NCBI GenBank assembly: GCA_024867545.1
Contig: JANFNE010000004.1
Location: 868,001 to 932,000, forward strand
DNA from: Phytopythium helicoides
Taxonomy: Eukaryota; Oomycota; Peronosporomycetes; Pythiales; Pythiaceae
DNA: 64,000 nt
Reading direction: 5' to 3'
Each line of letters opens with the position of its first letter. The stretch's first letter is position 1. The notes below the pieces were generated by a model. It was not told where the DNA came from. It searched no databases and saw only the letters and a program-made list of their open reading frames with translations. Made by a program: the position numbers and the translations under genes. Below, piece by piece: positions 48,042 to 58,165 of the stretch.

Positions 48042-50891
48042 TCAATCGTCGTAATCGATTACATCTGAATCCTCAATGTCACCCTCATCTCCCAATTCGC
48101 TGCCACTGCTGTCATAGTCAGTATCGTTTGCATCAAAGTTTGGTAATATACGTTCAGCATGCTCCTCCCCTAGTACATCTCCATTTGTATCCTCGTCTTC
48201 TTCATCTTCTTCTGACAAATTATCTGCATCATTTGCGCATACTGGTAAATCAGGCAAGTCTACGGCTTTTGGAATTACAATTTTCTTTCTCGGTGGAATC
48301 TGTTCTTGTCCATTACTTGAACTTACAGATATGTGCCGGTTGGCGTATCGACGAGCAATTCGCTCGATGACAGACACAAACGTAGGTAAGTTAGGTCTCG
48401 CTTTTGGTATTTCAGCATTCAGCTCACCGTTAAATCGTTCCAAAGGATTGTTTGTTCTACTGACAATTTTCGTTGAGAGACCATGAATATTCCAATACTT
48501 TGGCTTGAATTTTTTTATCCACGTTCTTGCAAAGTACTTCCAGAATGATCTCCATTTTGCTGTCGAATACTCTAGTCCAACATCAGAACATTGCTGCTGA
48601 ATTTGGTCTTGCACCCAAGCCACACCTTGCCCTTTTATTTTCTTACGTGGAATAACTGTTAACATGTCGAGTATGCCTGGCTTCATTGCAATTTTGCATT
48701 CGCCTTTAGAGATTCTGTACTTTTTCATGCGTCGATGACATGCCTGTTTAAAATGGAACAAGCATCCGATGACATTTGCAGTAGGAAAATGTTCATAGAT
48801 TGCTCGATGCATTGCTGCTTCAAAGTCGCAGTAAACGAATTCAGGTTTAAGTACAGTTTGGATAGCGTTTGAAATCATTTGGATGGCATAGAAATAAGCT
48901 TGGTATTTTTTTGATGTAGCTAATACAAAGGCAGCAGGAAAATATCCTTTCGTGATTTTGTCAAAGACCGTCAACACAATACACTGTCTGAAATTGGTAG
49001 GTACACATCGAAAAGTGCCGTCAATAAAGAACGAGGCTTTGCCTTGTCTCAGCAACTTTAGCAGCAAGGGGTGGCCCCACCCAAGTAGCCGGTGACGTTT
49101 TGAGTCGCTAGAATCGTAGTAGCTGAAATGGAACAGATGAAAGTTCATTGTAGTAGCTGTGCCATCATCGTTTAGGATGCATGATAGTGGAGGGCGTTCT
49201 AATTTTCCGTACAGTTCGCCGCCGTTGATTTCATTCCGTACACGGTACACCCTCTGTTTTACTTGATTCTCTGACAACCCTTTTGTTGCTGTAGTTGTGC
49301 CGTCGTTTGAATAAAACTCTTGCCTAACAGTTCGCCACACCGTAGAAGCAGGAAGATAGTTTGCAGTTGCAAGTGCGTCAACCCTTTCCTGCATGTCGTC
49401 GGTAACGTCGAAGTTGCCGTTTGAAGTGTTATTAAAATCGTCCTGTAGCGTTACTTGGGTTCCACAAGTATGCTCCACAAAATTCTCAAATTTTCTGGTT
49501 GCGAATATGTAATCGCAGCTACCATTGCACTTCGTTGGTCTCTTCTTACTTGCTCTATAATGACTGCATCGATAGGATCGTTTGATCGAGCTGTAATCAC
49601 CACGCGCCGTGTACTTGTACCCTCCTACCCAGATATTCGTTTTCCCTGATTGTTTGTTTCCAGAGTAGGTATGCTCAGTATTACCCCATTGCTCTCCGTA
49701 GACGCGGTGGATGTGTGCGTTCCCATCTTGTGCGTTCCCATCTTGCGCTCGGCATTTGTATGCATGTGGTTGTGACGCGCTGATATGTGCATGGTGAGCT
49801 CGACGTGGATATTCATGAGCACTACTGACACGTGAATGCGAGCGCGCTTCACGATCGTGTGTGTCTGTACTTTGATAACGTTCTCGTCCGCGTACACAAA
49901 GGTCACTGCTTCTGCTTCTGCTTCTGCTTCTGCTTCTGCTTCTGCTTCTGCTTCTGCTCCTGCTTCTGCTTCTGCTCCTGCTACGGCTTAGATACGGACG
50001 TCGATTTCTATAACGCCCCGGTGGACTGCGGCTTTTTGTTGAGTGATTCGGTTGTGAACGCCTAATGTAGGCGTTAGACAAGCTTGATGAACGACTTCGT
50101 TCTCGTCGGTTGATATTTCGATGATGTACACATGTCACTGATCCACGATCTTCGTGATCTTTGCTCCGGCATTGTGTTTCAAAGTGCTCTAGCGACTCTG
50201 CAGAACGTCCAGAGCGATAGCGTAAATCTCGGTCAAACCGGTTTTTTCTGTGGGTAGATCGTGGTCTGTGCTTAGAGTAGCAAAAGTATCGATTAGAACT
50301 CGTAGAACGCTCTCTAACGTGGCGCTCATTCTCTTCTCTACGCTCAGGTGATTGCGAGCAATAGTTGTAGCGACCATTGCGAGAATTGTGTCTGCTCGGT
50401 GGTTTTTGTCTACTAGGTGGTGATTCGGAGCGCTGCCCCACGTTATACCTACGTGCTGCTCGCCAATTTTGCTGATGAAAGTCACTATCATATCCTGTAG
50501 TGTGCTTCGGTTCATCACTCGAGGGCGAATCGCTCTGTGACTCATACGGGTTTGGGCGAGCGATTCTTTGTCGCTCGCGAACAACCCTTCGATAGCCTCG
50601 ATCTGAACCAAATCTGACTTGGCTCTCGTCATCTGAGTGTTCTCTTGAGCTAACCCGTGACTCAGAGCTTACCGAGTACGAGCCGATACTCGGAGATCTC
50701 GTCCTATACCGAGGACGACCGCTATTGTCTCGCCGAATCCTTGAAATACCACTAAAACTTACAGAATGTTCGCTCTCACTACTCGCTTCACTACCCAAAC
50801 TGGATGGCATTTCACTCTGAACCATGCAACAAAATGTCAGCACCAACCACAGAGCAAACACAGATATTGTTGTGTTCTTGCCTGCACGCAA
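48042..50891 (-). CDS. MULE transposase with RS-rich N-terminus
   Basis: 949 uninterrupted codons from 50891; a start at 50810 (MPSSLGSEASS) is also possible because the first 27 residues look like a chance hydrophobic leader. The N-terminal 400 residues are Ser/Arg-rich with a long SR-dipeptide run. Next is a FLYWCH/GCM-like zinc region (SYRCSHYRASKKRPTKCNG, EHTC). The MULE transposase core follows: FFIDGTFRCVPTNFRQCIVL (first catalytic Asp), YCDFEAAMHRAIYEHFP (second Asp), GCLFHFKQACHRRMKKY and NNPLERFNGELN. The C-terminus is acidic. It catalyses cut-and-paste transposition of its own element. Domain order is typical except for the RS region. Confidence 0.88.
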   Translation of the reverse strand: MRAGKNTTISVFALWLVLTFCCMVQSEMPSSLGSEASSESEHSVSFSGISRIRRDNSGRPRYRTRSPSIGSYSVSSESRVSSREHSDDESQVRFGSDRGYRRVVRERQRIARPNPYESQSDSPSSDEPKHTTGYDSDFHQQNWRAARRYNVGQRSESPPSRQKPPSRHNSRNGRYNYCSQSPERREENERHVRERSTSSNRYFCYSKHRPRSTHRKNRFDRDLRYRSGRSAESLEHFETQCRSKDHEDRGSVTCVHHRNINRRERSRSSSLSNAYIRRSQPNHSTKSRSPPGRYRNRRPYLSRSRSRSRSRSRSRSRSRSRSRSRSRSSDLCVRGRERYQSTDTHDREARSHSRVSSAHEYPRRAHHAHISASQPHAYKCRAQDGNAQDGNAHIHRVYGEQWGNTEHTYSGNKQSGKTNIWVGGYKYTARGDYSSIKRSYRCSHYRASKKRPTKCNGSCDYIFATRKFENFVEHTCGTQVTLQDDFNNTSNGNFDVTDDMQERVDALATANYLPASTVWRTVRQEFYSNDGTTTATKGLSENQVKQRVYRVRNEINGGELYGKLERPPLSCILNDDGTATTMNFHLFHFSYYDSSDSKRHRLLGWGHPLLLKLLRQGKASFFIDGTFRCVPTNFRQCIVLTVFDKITKGYFPAAFVLATSKKYQAYFYAIQMISNAIQTVLKPEFVYCDFEAAMHRAIYEHFPTANVIGCLFHFKQACHRRMKKYRISKGECKIAMKPGILDMLTVIPRKKIKGQGVAWVQDQIQQQCSDVGLEYSTAKWRSFWKYFARTWIKKFKPKYWNIHGLSTKIVSRTNNPLERFNGELNAEIPKARPNLPTFVSVIERIARRYANRHISVSSSNGQEQIPPRKKIVIPKAVDLPDLPVCANDADNLSEEDEEDEDTNGDVLGEEHAERILPNFDANDTDYDSSGSELGDEGDIEDSDVIDYDD
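49906..49982. repeat. (CTTCTG)n hexanucleotide repeat in transposase gene
   Basis: About twelve CTTCTG-type units, a few with CTCCTG, encode the Ser-Arg dipeptide run on the minus strand. Hexamer slippage changes length without frame loss. Confidence 0.9.
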
Positions 50892-51360
50892 GCCAGCGCG
50901 ATGTCCTCGTCGCTGTCATTATCAAGCGCTTCAGCGAGGCGGCGATACCGAGACGCCACTGGGTTGACGTTTGCCTACAGGCGCGGATCATTACTTTTTT
51001 TGCTTTGACCCTCCACGACTTTGCAAGATGAAATATGTACGTACGCGGTCTCGGCTTACACTCTTTCGAATCGATCCCTCACCGTCTCTCTCTCTTGAAA
51101 TCTGTTACCGTCATGTCAGTTCCCCATACGACCTCGGACTGCGCCTAATATCGTACCTCTTGCTCGTCAATAGTCATCTGCTCATGGGTACTTCGAGTCG
51201 TCGAGGAAACCTCCTTGCTCTCGCCGTAATTCCTCCTTGACACCTGAGAGCGAAGCTTCATCCCGATCTGCTACACCCAATATCAAATCGACGGACAAGC
51301 AATGATGGAGACCAAATGCCTGACCAGACCTGGACTTGATCAAGCTGTGTAGATCTATAT

Positions 51361-51382
51361 TTGACCAGACCAAAACTTGACC
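51361..51382 (-). repeat. MULE terminal inverted repeat, right
   Basis: The reverse complement reads GGTCAAGTTTTGGTCTGGTC and two more bases, matching the left repeat with three differences. It lies about 110 bp before the start codon of the broken gene at 51490. Confidence 0.7.
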
Positions 51383-51398
51383 TGAAACGAACCTCACC

Positions 51399-51408
51399 GC
51401 TGCTGCGG
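51399..51408. repeat. Candidate target-site duplication, right
   Basis: GCTGCTGCGG, identical to 47769-47778. It is offset by 16 bp from the core inverted repeat, which is a little more than the 14 bp on the left, so the true element ends are uncertain by a few bases. Confidence 0.5.
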
Positions 51409-51489
51409 GAACGCTGTGTGCATCGATCACTTCGACCTTCTTCCTCCTCAAGAGCACATCATCGACTCAAGCCTGGCGGGATCAAGACC

Positions 51490-54400
51490 ATGAAGCTTCA
51501 CGAAATTCTGAGAGCGACGTCGCTCGCTGCAGTCCTCATGGCTGTTGTCACTGCACAGCAAGCGGACCCCTTCCCATCGTCTCCACAAGATGCTGTCGGA
51601 CCGCCGCCGGACTTTGACGGCTCAGTGCCCACTGGTAAACTCCTAGCAGTGGATCGCACTGCTTCAAACACAAGTCAAGCGGAGCAATCGAATCCCTTCC
51701 CATCGTCTCCGCAAGATGCTGTCGGACCGCCGCCGGACTTTGAAGGCCAAGCACCGACTGGCGAAGTCTTAGCGGTCGATGCTACTGCATCAAACACAAC
51801 TCAGGCACTGATGGCAGAGTCCTCGAATATGTGCTCTCCGCCTCCACTTCACCGTTTACTTTTTCTCCGCATGCCTCTCTGATGAAGAGATGCGAACCGG
51901 CTTGACGATAATTAGAGACGCTTTGGTTGAGGCAAACCCCGGCCTTGACGAGGCAGGTATTCGTGCAGCATTCTCCTACGCTGTCTACTGGAGTGGACAG
52001 TGCATGAACTGGCGATGGGGCCCGACGGACCTTATTCTCCAGCAAGACACAAGTATATATGAAGGCCAGATGTGGTTTGACATGGCGGTTGGCACTACCG
52101 TGTCTATGGCTGACTATTACCGGTCAATGGCAGCTTTTCGTCAAGGTTTTTCGTGTGTGCGGTTCAATGGACTGCGCGGTGGCTGCCGATGATGCTGTCA
52201 TCCCCAATGCTGCATCGCTGCTCGGTTTCGCCGACATATTGCCCGAAAAGAAATTCTGCCCCTCCGCTGCTAAACCGATTCCACTCAACTTTTTGGACGA
52301 GAGCAACGCGCAAAAGTGTGAATGTTGTGCGGTTGGAGAGCAGTGCGCGTGCCCTAATAACCAGGTTGTGAGTCGTAGCGGAGACTGCATCTGTCCAAGC
52401 GGGAAATTCCTCAATCCGGGGAATGTGCAGACTCGTGTTTTAAGATCCAAGACAGCGGAAATGGATTTGTATGTTCGTGGTCGGATCCGGACAAGTCGAG
52501 TCTGACGCTTGACGATGACTGTCATATCAAGGCTCCTCACGCCGACGACAACTACGTAGCGGACAAGCGAATCAATCAAGGAGACGCAGATCGAGGAGGT
52601 CCGATCGTGTCGATGACCGTTACCACCCAGCGGGATAGCTCTGACGAGGTAGCGAAGGCGACCTGGCATGACTATGCATCAACGCCTGGAGTGCTCGAGG
52701 GTCAAATCGAGCTGAACAAATTCGGCGTCTACGACTTGTCGATGGCTGCGTCCGATTACAAGGCTACCTCCAGCTGTTCCGGGTGCCTCGCTGTCGTGGA
52801 CAACTACCCGCCCACGGCAAAGCAGAAGTGCCAGTCAGCAGTCAAGACATCCACTGATTACTCCCAGCAGGCTTTGTCGGATGCGATTGCCACCGAGTCA
52901 GCCTTCACTGGTTTTTACAGCCCAACCAATATCAAGAACAATGGTGACCATGACCCAGTTACTGGAGACAACGAGCGTTGCGATAGCAAGTCGTACAAGC
53001 TCAGGACTTCTTTGCAGACTACACCAACCTGGCCACCATCGACACGGTGTGCTTTGACAATGACTACGTGACGGATCTTGTGGAGGCTTTGCCCGAGACC
53101 AGCGCGCTCAGCTCCAAGACGAACGATGAGCTCAATGCGCTTTCGTGCAAGCGATGTTGCAAAAAGTCGATTCGGCTGAAGGAATATTACTACGACTACC
53201 AGTGTGGAGTGGACGTGGCAAGCGCCGCTAAAAAGATTGCTGCTTCCGATTCGTGCGCACTCGACTACTGTGTGAACATGCCGTCTACCACGCTCTTGAG
53301 TGCAAGTGTTTCCATCACAGGACGACGCGAGTGATGCGACCACTGCAGTCTTGGATGATCTCCCAGAGGGCTCGAACCCGCAAGTTGATGCGACGAGTAT
53401 TTTGCACCGCTTCAGCATTTGCACGGCGTTTAATACGGAAAATCCCGACTGTGCGTACAAGGCAAAGCTTAAGGACCTGTTCGAGACATCTGCAACGTGG
53501 CTACTGGACGGCCTCGATGACTACACGCCGGCGGATCACGTTTTCTGGCGCTACAAGTTTGGTGCCGCCGGTGACTGGACTTCGTGGAGTGACGACGATG
53601 AGATTTCGGTCGACTCGGCGTCTGCTACCATATCTGTCGAGGCCTGGTCTCATTGCGGCTTTTTATTGGCGAAGGATTTCACCATTGTGGTGCACTTGCA
53701 CACGTCGCGCGATATTTGCCCGTCCCTCTTAGCATGTGGACGGATCTGTCTGATGATCCGCGCACGGACCCTGAAGACAGCTCTATCATGTGCGCGTACA
53801 AGGACAGCGACTTTGTGGCTCTCAAGTACTCGTTCGCGCCGACAGATTACACGACCCACGACATTAACACCGTAGCTGGGTACTACAGTGGCGTTACATG
53901 CTACGTGACGATCGCCAAGAGCGGCGAGACAGATTCATCGACAGAAGCGACGCTGTCTCCGAACAGCATTCTAACAGACGATAAACTCACTCTGGCAAGC
54001 GCTGAGGCAGCGTACGAGCTCGTGTACGACCCGTCAACCTTCTGTCAACACGGACATCAAAGTGCGGCTGCGAGTTCACATACACGCACTTCGGAGGCGC
54101 TTCGAGCGAACAGCAGAACTGCGATGACATTATCACTGTCACTGACTGCGACGATCCGACACTCTCGAATGCGGACGTGTGTGGCGAAGGAGTGTGCGAG
54201 GGACCGGATGGACCAGCCAGGTCTCTATGAAGCCTGCGACGGATCTGTGTACACTGCTGATGGGACGGTGACAACGCTGAAAGAACTCTCGGGGGAGTGT
54301 TGTGAAGACTGCGCAGGACTAACGTGCGCCCTCTTGGGTTCGACGGAGGATCTCAAGCGGTGCGAGGTCGTGTCTGTTCCCTGGGCTTCTAACTCTTGCA

Positions 54401-54556
54401 GCAGCTTCGATGAGCAACGCGTCAGTGGGCTCCTTTGCACCACTGATCCTATGCGCGAGCGCCTTGGTGGCAATTGTGGCTCTTGTGGCCGTCAAGCGTC
54501 GTGGAGTATCTGCTGAGCTGAAGGAGGACGATGTCTACTACCCGCTGCGTGACTAG
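51490..54556 (+). pseudogene. Cys-rich type I membrane protein gene, multiply frame-broken
   Basis: The start MKLHEILRATSLAAVLMAVV is a signal peptide. Two 42-residue repeats follow (PFPSSPQDAVGPPPDF, period 126 bp, from 51565). A long Cys-rich ectodomain continues in changing frames (CECCAVGEQCACPNN, CKRCCKKSIRLKEYYYDYQC, CEDCAGLTCALLG). Near 54420 a transmembrane helix (LILCASALVAIVALVAV) and short tail ending in YYPLRD close the protein at 54556. I count at least eight frame changes, near 51850, 52165, 52440, 53030, 53330, 53700, 54050, 54220 and 54410. Family unknown. The MULE right end is in its promoter region. Genuine decay is plausible, though assembly indels occur nearby too. Confidence 0.7.
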
Positions 54557-54802
54557 GTCGACTACGAGAGTGAGACGCACGCATCTAGGGGAGGCTCATA
54601 CTTTGCATCTACAATCTACGTTTCTTCGTGGAACTTGACTTGCACTGTGCAAATTGCCCACACAAGCTTCCTGTCCATGACCCTTGACCAGATGTAGGAG
54701 TCACGCATTGACTATACTGCTAGCACCTTCATTTCCACGAAACAGCGAGGCGGTTGCCACGCCTTGCTGCACTCGATTATTTACTTGGGTCCTCTGGGTT
54801 TT

Positions 54803-55452
54803 CTAGTTGGACGGCAAGTCAAAGTCCCACTGCTGGCGCACGCTGGCGCCGCCCTCGCTATTCAGCCTCTCCTCCGCCTCTAGCACCTCCTCGAGCGATA
54901 CGCGCTTCATGTGCGGCTGGTCGCGCTCCTTCTCAGGGGTCCTGGGTCATCGCATCACATCGCGTCCATCAGTACCAGCCGCACAATAGGTCCACTTGAC
55001 TAGAAGAACGAGACGCACCAGCTCTCCGAGCAGCACAATATTGTCTCCGCTGTTCAAGCATCGCCGCCACAGCATTAGCCCCCATGCAAGTCCGGCAGCG
55101 GTAACTACGAAACCCACCGGATGATGTTGAGTCCCAGCTCGATGTCGCAAAAGAGTCCGCCGGCAACGTGCCGCTCGTACGTGTCTTCCAGGATAATGTT
55201 GGCTGAACGGAACCAGCACATCAGCCCTCTTTCCTCGCTTCCCCCACATGGCCGCAGCGCACGCACAGTACTGGTCGAAGCTGCGCAGGTAGCCGACGAG
55301 GTGGCGGCCGTCGCGCAGCACCATCAGCACTTGCTCTGCGCGGCCGCGCGTCAGTCCCGAGCCCCCCAACGCCCCTCCAAGGCCCCAGCCACGGCCCACG
55401 CACTGTCGAGCTGCTGCAGGAAGCTGCTGTTGCCAGGGAAGAGCCCGCTCAT
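54803..55452 (-). CDS. LSM1: LSM1, mRNA decapping complex subunit (one frame break)
   Basis: The start at 55452 (MSGLFPGNSSFLQQLD) is followed by Sm motif 1 (KQVLMVLRDGRHLVGYLRSFDQY), then NIILEDTYERHVAGGLFCDI, Sm motif 2 (GDNIVLLGEL) and the LSM1-specific C-terminal helix (QPHMKRVSLEEVLEAEERLN). LSM1 with LSM2-7 binds the 3' ends of deadenylated mRNA and promotes decapping in P-bodies. Four introns are inferred. At the last junction the expected GELDPEKERD needs GACCCTGAG, but the sequence has GACCCCTGAG near 54942, a one-base excess in a C homopolymer. Confidence 0.88.
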
Positions 55453-55526
55453 GGCCGCGATCGCGTCGTCCTTTCTCCGATGGTAGTCGCGTAGTGTCGG
55501 CGGCAGCAGGGGAAAATGGAGGCGTG

Positions 55527-55539
55527 GTGTGCGCCACGC
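55527..55539 (+). promoter_or_regulatory. GTGTGCGCCACGC element before NDUFA5
   Basis: Thirteen bases identical to the core of the elements at 20592 and 58098. It lies 75 bp from the LSM1 start and 130 bp from the NDUFA5 start, in their shared divergent promoter. Confidence 0.5.
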
Positions 55540-55668
55540 GATTTCTACCCTGGGAGTCACTCGGCGTTGTGCGGCTCCCCCCTGTTGGCTGTATTCCGCG
55601 GGTCCACGGCCTCCACCACCACAGGCCAAGCAGCCGACGCCACCTCCGCCTTCGCGACGAGCAGCAGC

Positions 55669-56153
55669 ATGTTCCGGGCCTCGCGCGCGCTCCGCATGGC
55701 GGTGACCAAGACGTCCACGGGCCTCGTGGGGCTGCCGGTGAACCCGAACGCGCGCGCGGACCTCATCGGCCTGTACCAGCGCACGCTCAAGGAGGCGCAG
55801 GCGCTGCCGGCCGAGGCCGCGGCCTACAAGGACGCGGTCGAGCGCATCACCAAGTACCGCCTGAGCGTCTGCGAGAAGCACCAGGACGTGAGTGGCGCCG
55901 CGTTTGAATGCGCGGCTGTTGGGGCGGAAGGCTGACGCTTCGTGGCGACGCAGGAGAGCGCCATCGAGAAGGAGATCAACTGCGGACAGCTAGAGGAGCT
56001 CATCGAGCAGGCGCACGACGAGCTCAGCATCTTCCCCGTCTACATCGGTGCGCGGTACTGATGGCTGCCGCCTGTACGTGCACATGGACTGACCGGTGTG
56101 ATTGATTGCCGAACGCAGAGCACAAGCTGTGGGAGCCGCCCGTCAAGGCGTAA
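55669..56153 (+). CDS. NDUFA5: NADH dehydrogenase (complex I) subunit NDUFA5/B13
   Basis: Three exons: 55669-55887, 55954-56047 and 56119-56153, giving 115 residues. It is an accessory subunit of the complex I peripheral arm on the matrix side. Features are a basic N-terminus (MFRASRALRMAVTKTSTGLV), the conserved TGLVGLPVNPNARADLIGLY segment (ETC_CI_29.9 / NDUFA5 family), AYKDAVERITKYRL and the ending HKLWEPPVK. Introns are GT-AG in phases 0 and 1. It is divergent from LSM1. Confidence 0.9.
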
Positions 56154-56270
56154 GCGCGCGTGCGGGCCAGCTAGCCCCGGTTCTCGAGCGGGACCAGGAT
56201 GTGTTAAATGCAAAAGAGCAATCTACAGTTGCAGCAGACTCAGCGACCATACACATCGATATCGTATTCA

Positions 56271-57882
56271 TCAAGGCTGCAGTGGCACCAGCAGCACCCG
56301 TTGGCCATCTCTATCTCCTCCAAGCGCACTAGTTGCGATCTTGCGACTGCGGGACAGGTTCGACTTGATACCCGTCGTCTCGCCGCCGTATTTGCCGGCC
56401 TCGCCCACGCGCACGTCGCGCACCTGGCCCTTCCGCCGGATGATGGCCTTGCGGTACTGCATGCGCTTCTTGACGCGCGGATTGCGGTTCAGCTTGCTCT
56501 TGTGCGCTGTCAGACCCTTGTTCTTCATGATCTGGTACGATGCGCCGCGCTTGGCTCCCTCCAGGTCGCTGTCGTCGTCGCTACTCGCCAGCTCCGGCTT
56601 CTCGTGCGAGTAGAACTCCTTCTTGGCCTCCACCAGCTCCTCGCGCGTGCGTGCAGCTTCCTCGTAGAAGCGCTCCGCTTCGGCGAGCTCGGCGTCTGTG
56701 ACCACGCGTGCTCTTCTTCTGCTTCTTGACTGTCTTGGAAGACTCGGCAGCAGTGGCGGCAGCGCGCTTGCTCTGCTGCTTGCTGAAGAACTGGTCCATC
56801 CCATCGTCGACAGTCTCGTCGCCCTCAGCGGGGAACTCCTTTGTCAGGAGGTCCTGGAGCTGATCCTCGAGTGATTCGTCCAGCTCCTGCATTCTGTTCA
56901 TCTGCTTCTTGAGCGCCAGCAAATGCGTCAGCACTGGGTGATCCTTGACGCTCTTGCCCTCAGCGCGCAGCAGCAGGTAGAAAGAAATGTTGGCCGAGTA
57001 ATTGAGCAGCAGGTTCTGGCGCGTCACCAGGTACTGCAACCCGCGGTTGTACGCAGGCGAGCGGCGGCGCACTCCCTTGAGCTTCTGGATGGCCGGCGTC
57101 ACAACCTCGTTCAGGTCCGTTCAGCGTCGACTCGAGCTCACCCATGAGACCCAGCAGCTCCGGGGCCGCCTGATTGACGATTCTGGAGCTTGTCCTTCTT
57201 GGAAAGCTTGGAGAAATCGCGTTGCACAAGCTCAATCGATGCGCCAGCGGCAGCACCAGCATCACCAAAGCCGTTGTCTGCCAGTGTGGCAATGTCCGCA
57301 AGCTGCTCACCCACGAGGTCTTCGTCGTCCACGGGTCCACGTTCGTCTTGGTCGTCAACATCGCTCTCATTCTCCTCCGCTGCATCCGCGTCTTGGTCAT
57401 CAAAGCCAAAGTCCTCGTCGTCCATCATCTCGGCCTGCTTGCGCTGCAGCTCGAGCGCGGCCTCCTCTCGTCCTTGGCGACCTCCTCGTCCGACTCGAGC
57501 TCGAACTCGGCCGTGTCGGCCGAGTAGAAGTTCTTGCGGGACTTGCCCCACTTGCCGTCCATCTGCATGATCTTCTTCTTCTCCGCCTCGGCGTCGAAGC
57601 CATCCACGTCGTTGTCCACGTCCAGCTCGTCGTCCTCGTCCTTCCTCCTCGTCTCGTCGCTGTCGCCCTCCTCGCCGAGCCCGAGCACCTCCTGCTCCTC
57701 CTTCTTCGTCCTCCTCGGATTCGACCTGCTCGCTGTCGCTGTCCTTGTCCTGACGGGTCGTCGAAGAACGTGAGCTCCGCCTCCTTGTGGTCGCGCTGCG
57801 CCGCCTGCAGCTGCCGCTTGCGCAGCCGCAGCTCGCCGCCGCCGTCGCCCGTGCGCGCGCTGTGACGCGCCTTGCGTCCCAT
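56271..57882 (-). CDS. UTP3: UTP3/SAS10, small-subunit processome protein (several frame breaks)
   Basis: From MGRKARHSARTGD (57882) the gene runs through acidic tracts and WGKSRKNFYSADTAEFELES, then the Sas10/C1D domain (YNRGLQYLVTRQNLLLNYSA, NISFYLLLRAEGKSVKDHPV) and the Sas10 C-terminal signature (KNKGLTAHKSKLNRNPRVKK, KGQVRDVRVGEAGKYGGETT). UTP3 works in early pre-18S rRNA processing in the nucleolus. Homology moves between frames near 57745, 57710, 57468, 57178, 57118 and 56712, each time by a single base. As with ESF1, indels in the assembly are likely, but pseudogenisation is not excluded. Confidence 0.83.
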
Positions 57883-58097
57883 CCTGGCTCTCTCTCTCTC
57901 TCTTACTCTGTCGCGAACTGCCGCTTGGCTCTGGGTCGACCGCTAGGCGTCGAGCGCTTGGCAGCAACTAGCAGCGAACGCGCCGCTTCACCTTGCTAGT
58001 GGCGTCGCGCCAGCGATTTTGGCTGGTTGGCAGCACAGCGCGGTACATCAAGTGTACCTCAATTCTGATGTTCGCCACACCATTGTGTGTCTTGGTG

Positions 58098-58118
58098 TTT
58101 TCGTGTGCGCCACGCCAC
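58098..58118 (+). promoter_or_regulatory. Mitochondrial-gene promoter element, second exact copy
   Basis: Identical over 21 bp to 20592-20612 (core CGTGTGCGCCACGCCAC). It lies 48 bp before the CBP3 start codon. A half-match, CGCCACAC followed by TTGTGTG, is 26 bp further upstream (58073). Confidence 0.65.
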
Positions 58119-58165
58119 CATGTTGCTGGGTGGCGGTCGATTCGCAATCTCGAGGAGCACCGACG

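Larger units (their letters stand above)
47793..51382. mobile_element. MULE-type DNA transposon (~3.6 kb)
   Basis: The element is bounded by 22-bp inverted repeats at 47793 and 51361 and by a possible 10-bp target-site duplication. It contains one long transposase gene (48042-50891). Its left subterminal region has repeated ATACCGG motifs (47850-47900), often seen as transposase binding clusters. Because the gene is open over 949 codons, the copy may be autonomous. Confidence 0.75.

Noticed and set aside
48042..50891. SR-rich protein as a splicing factor
   Set aside because: The MULE transposase core and flanking inverted repeats show it is a transposon gene; the SR run comes from a hexanucleotide repeat.
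48042..50972. Signal peptide at the transposase N-terminus (hydrophobic first 25 residues)
   Set aside because: A secreted transposase makes no sense; the downstream Met at 50810 is a better start.
51490..54556. HAP2/GCS1 gamete fusogen
   Set aside because: Topology and Cys content are compatible, but I see no diagnostic HAP2 motif, so no name was given.
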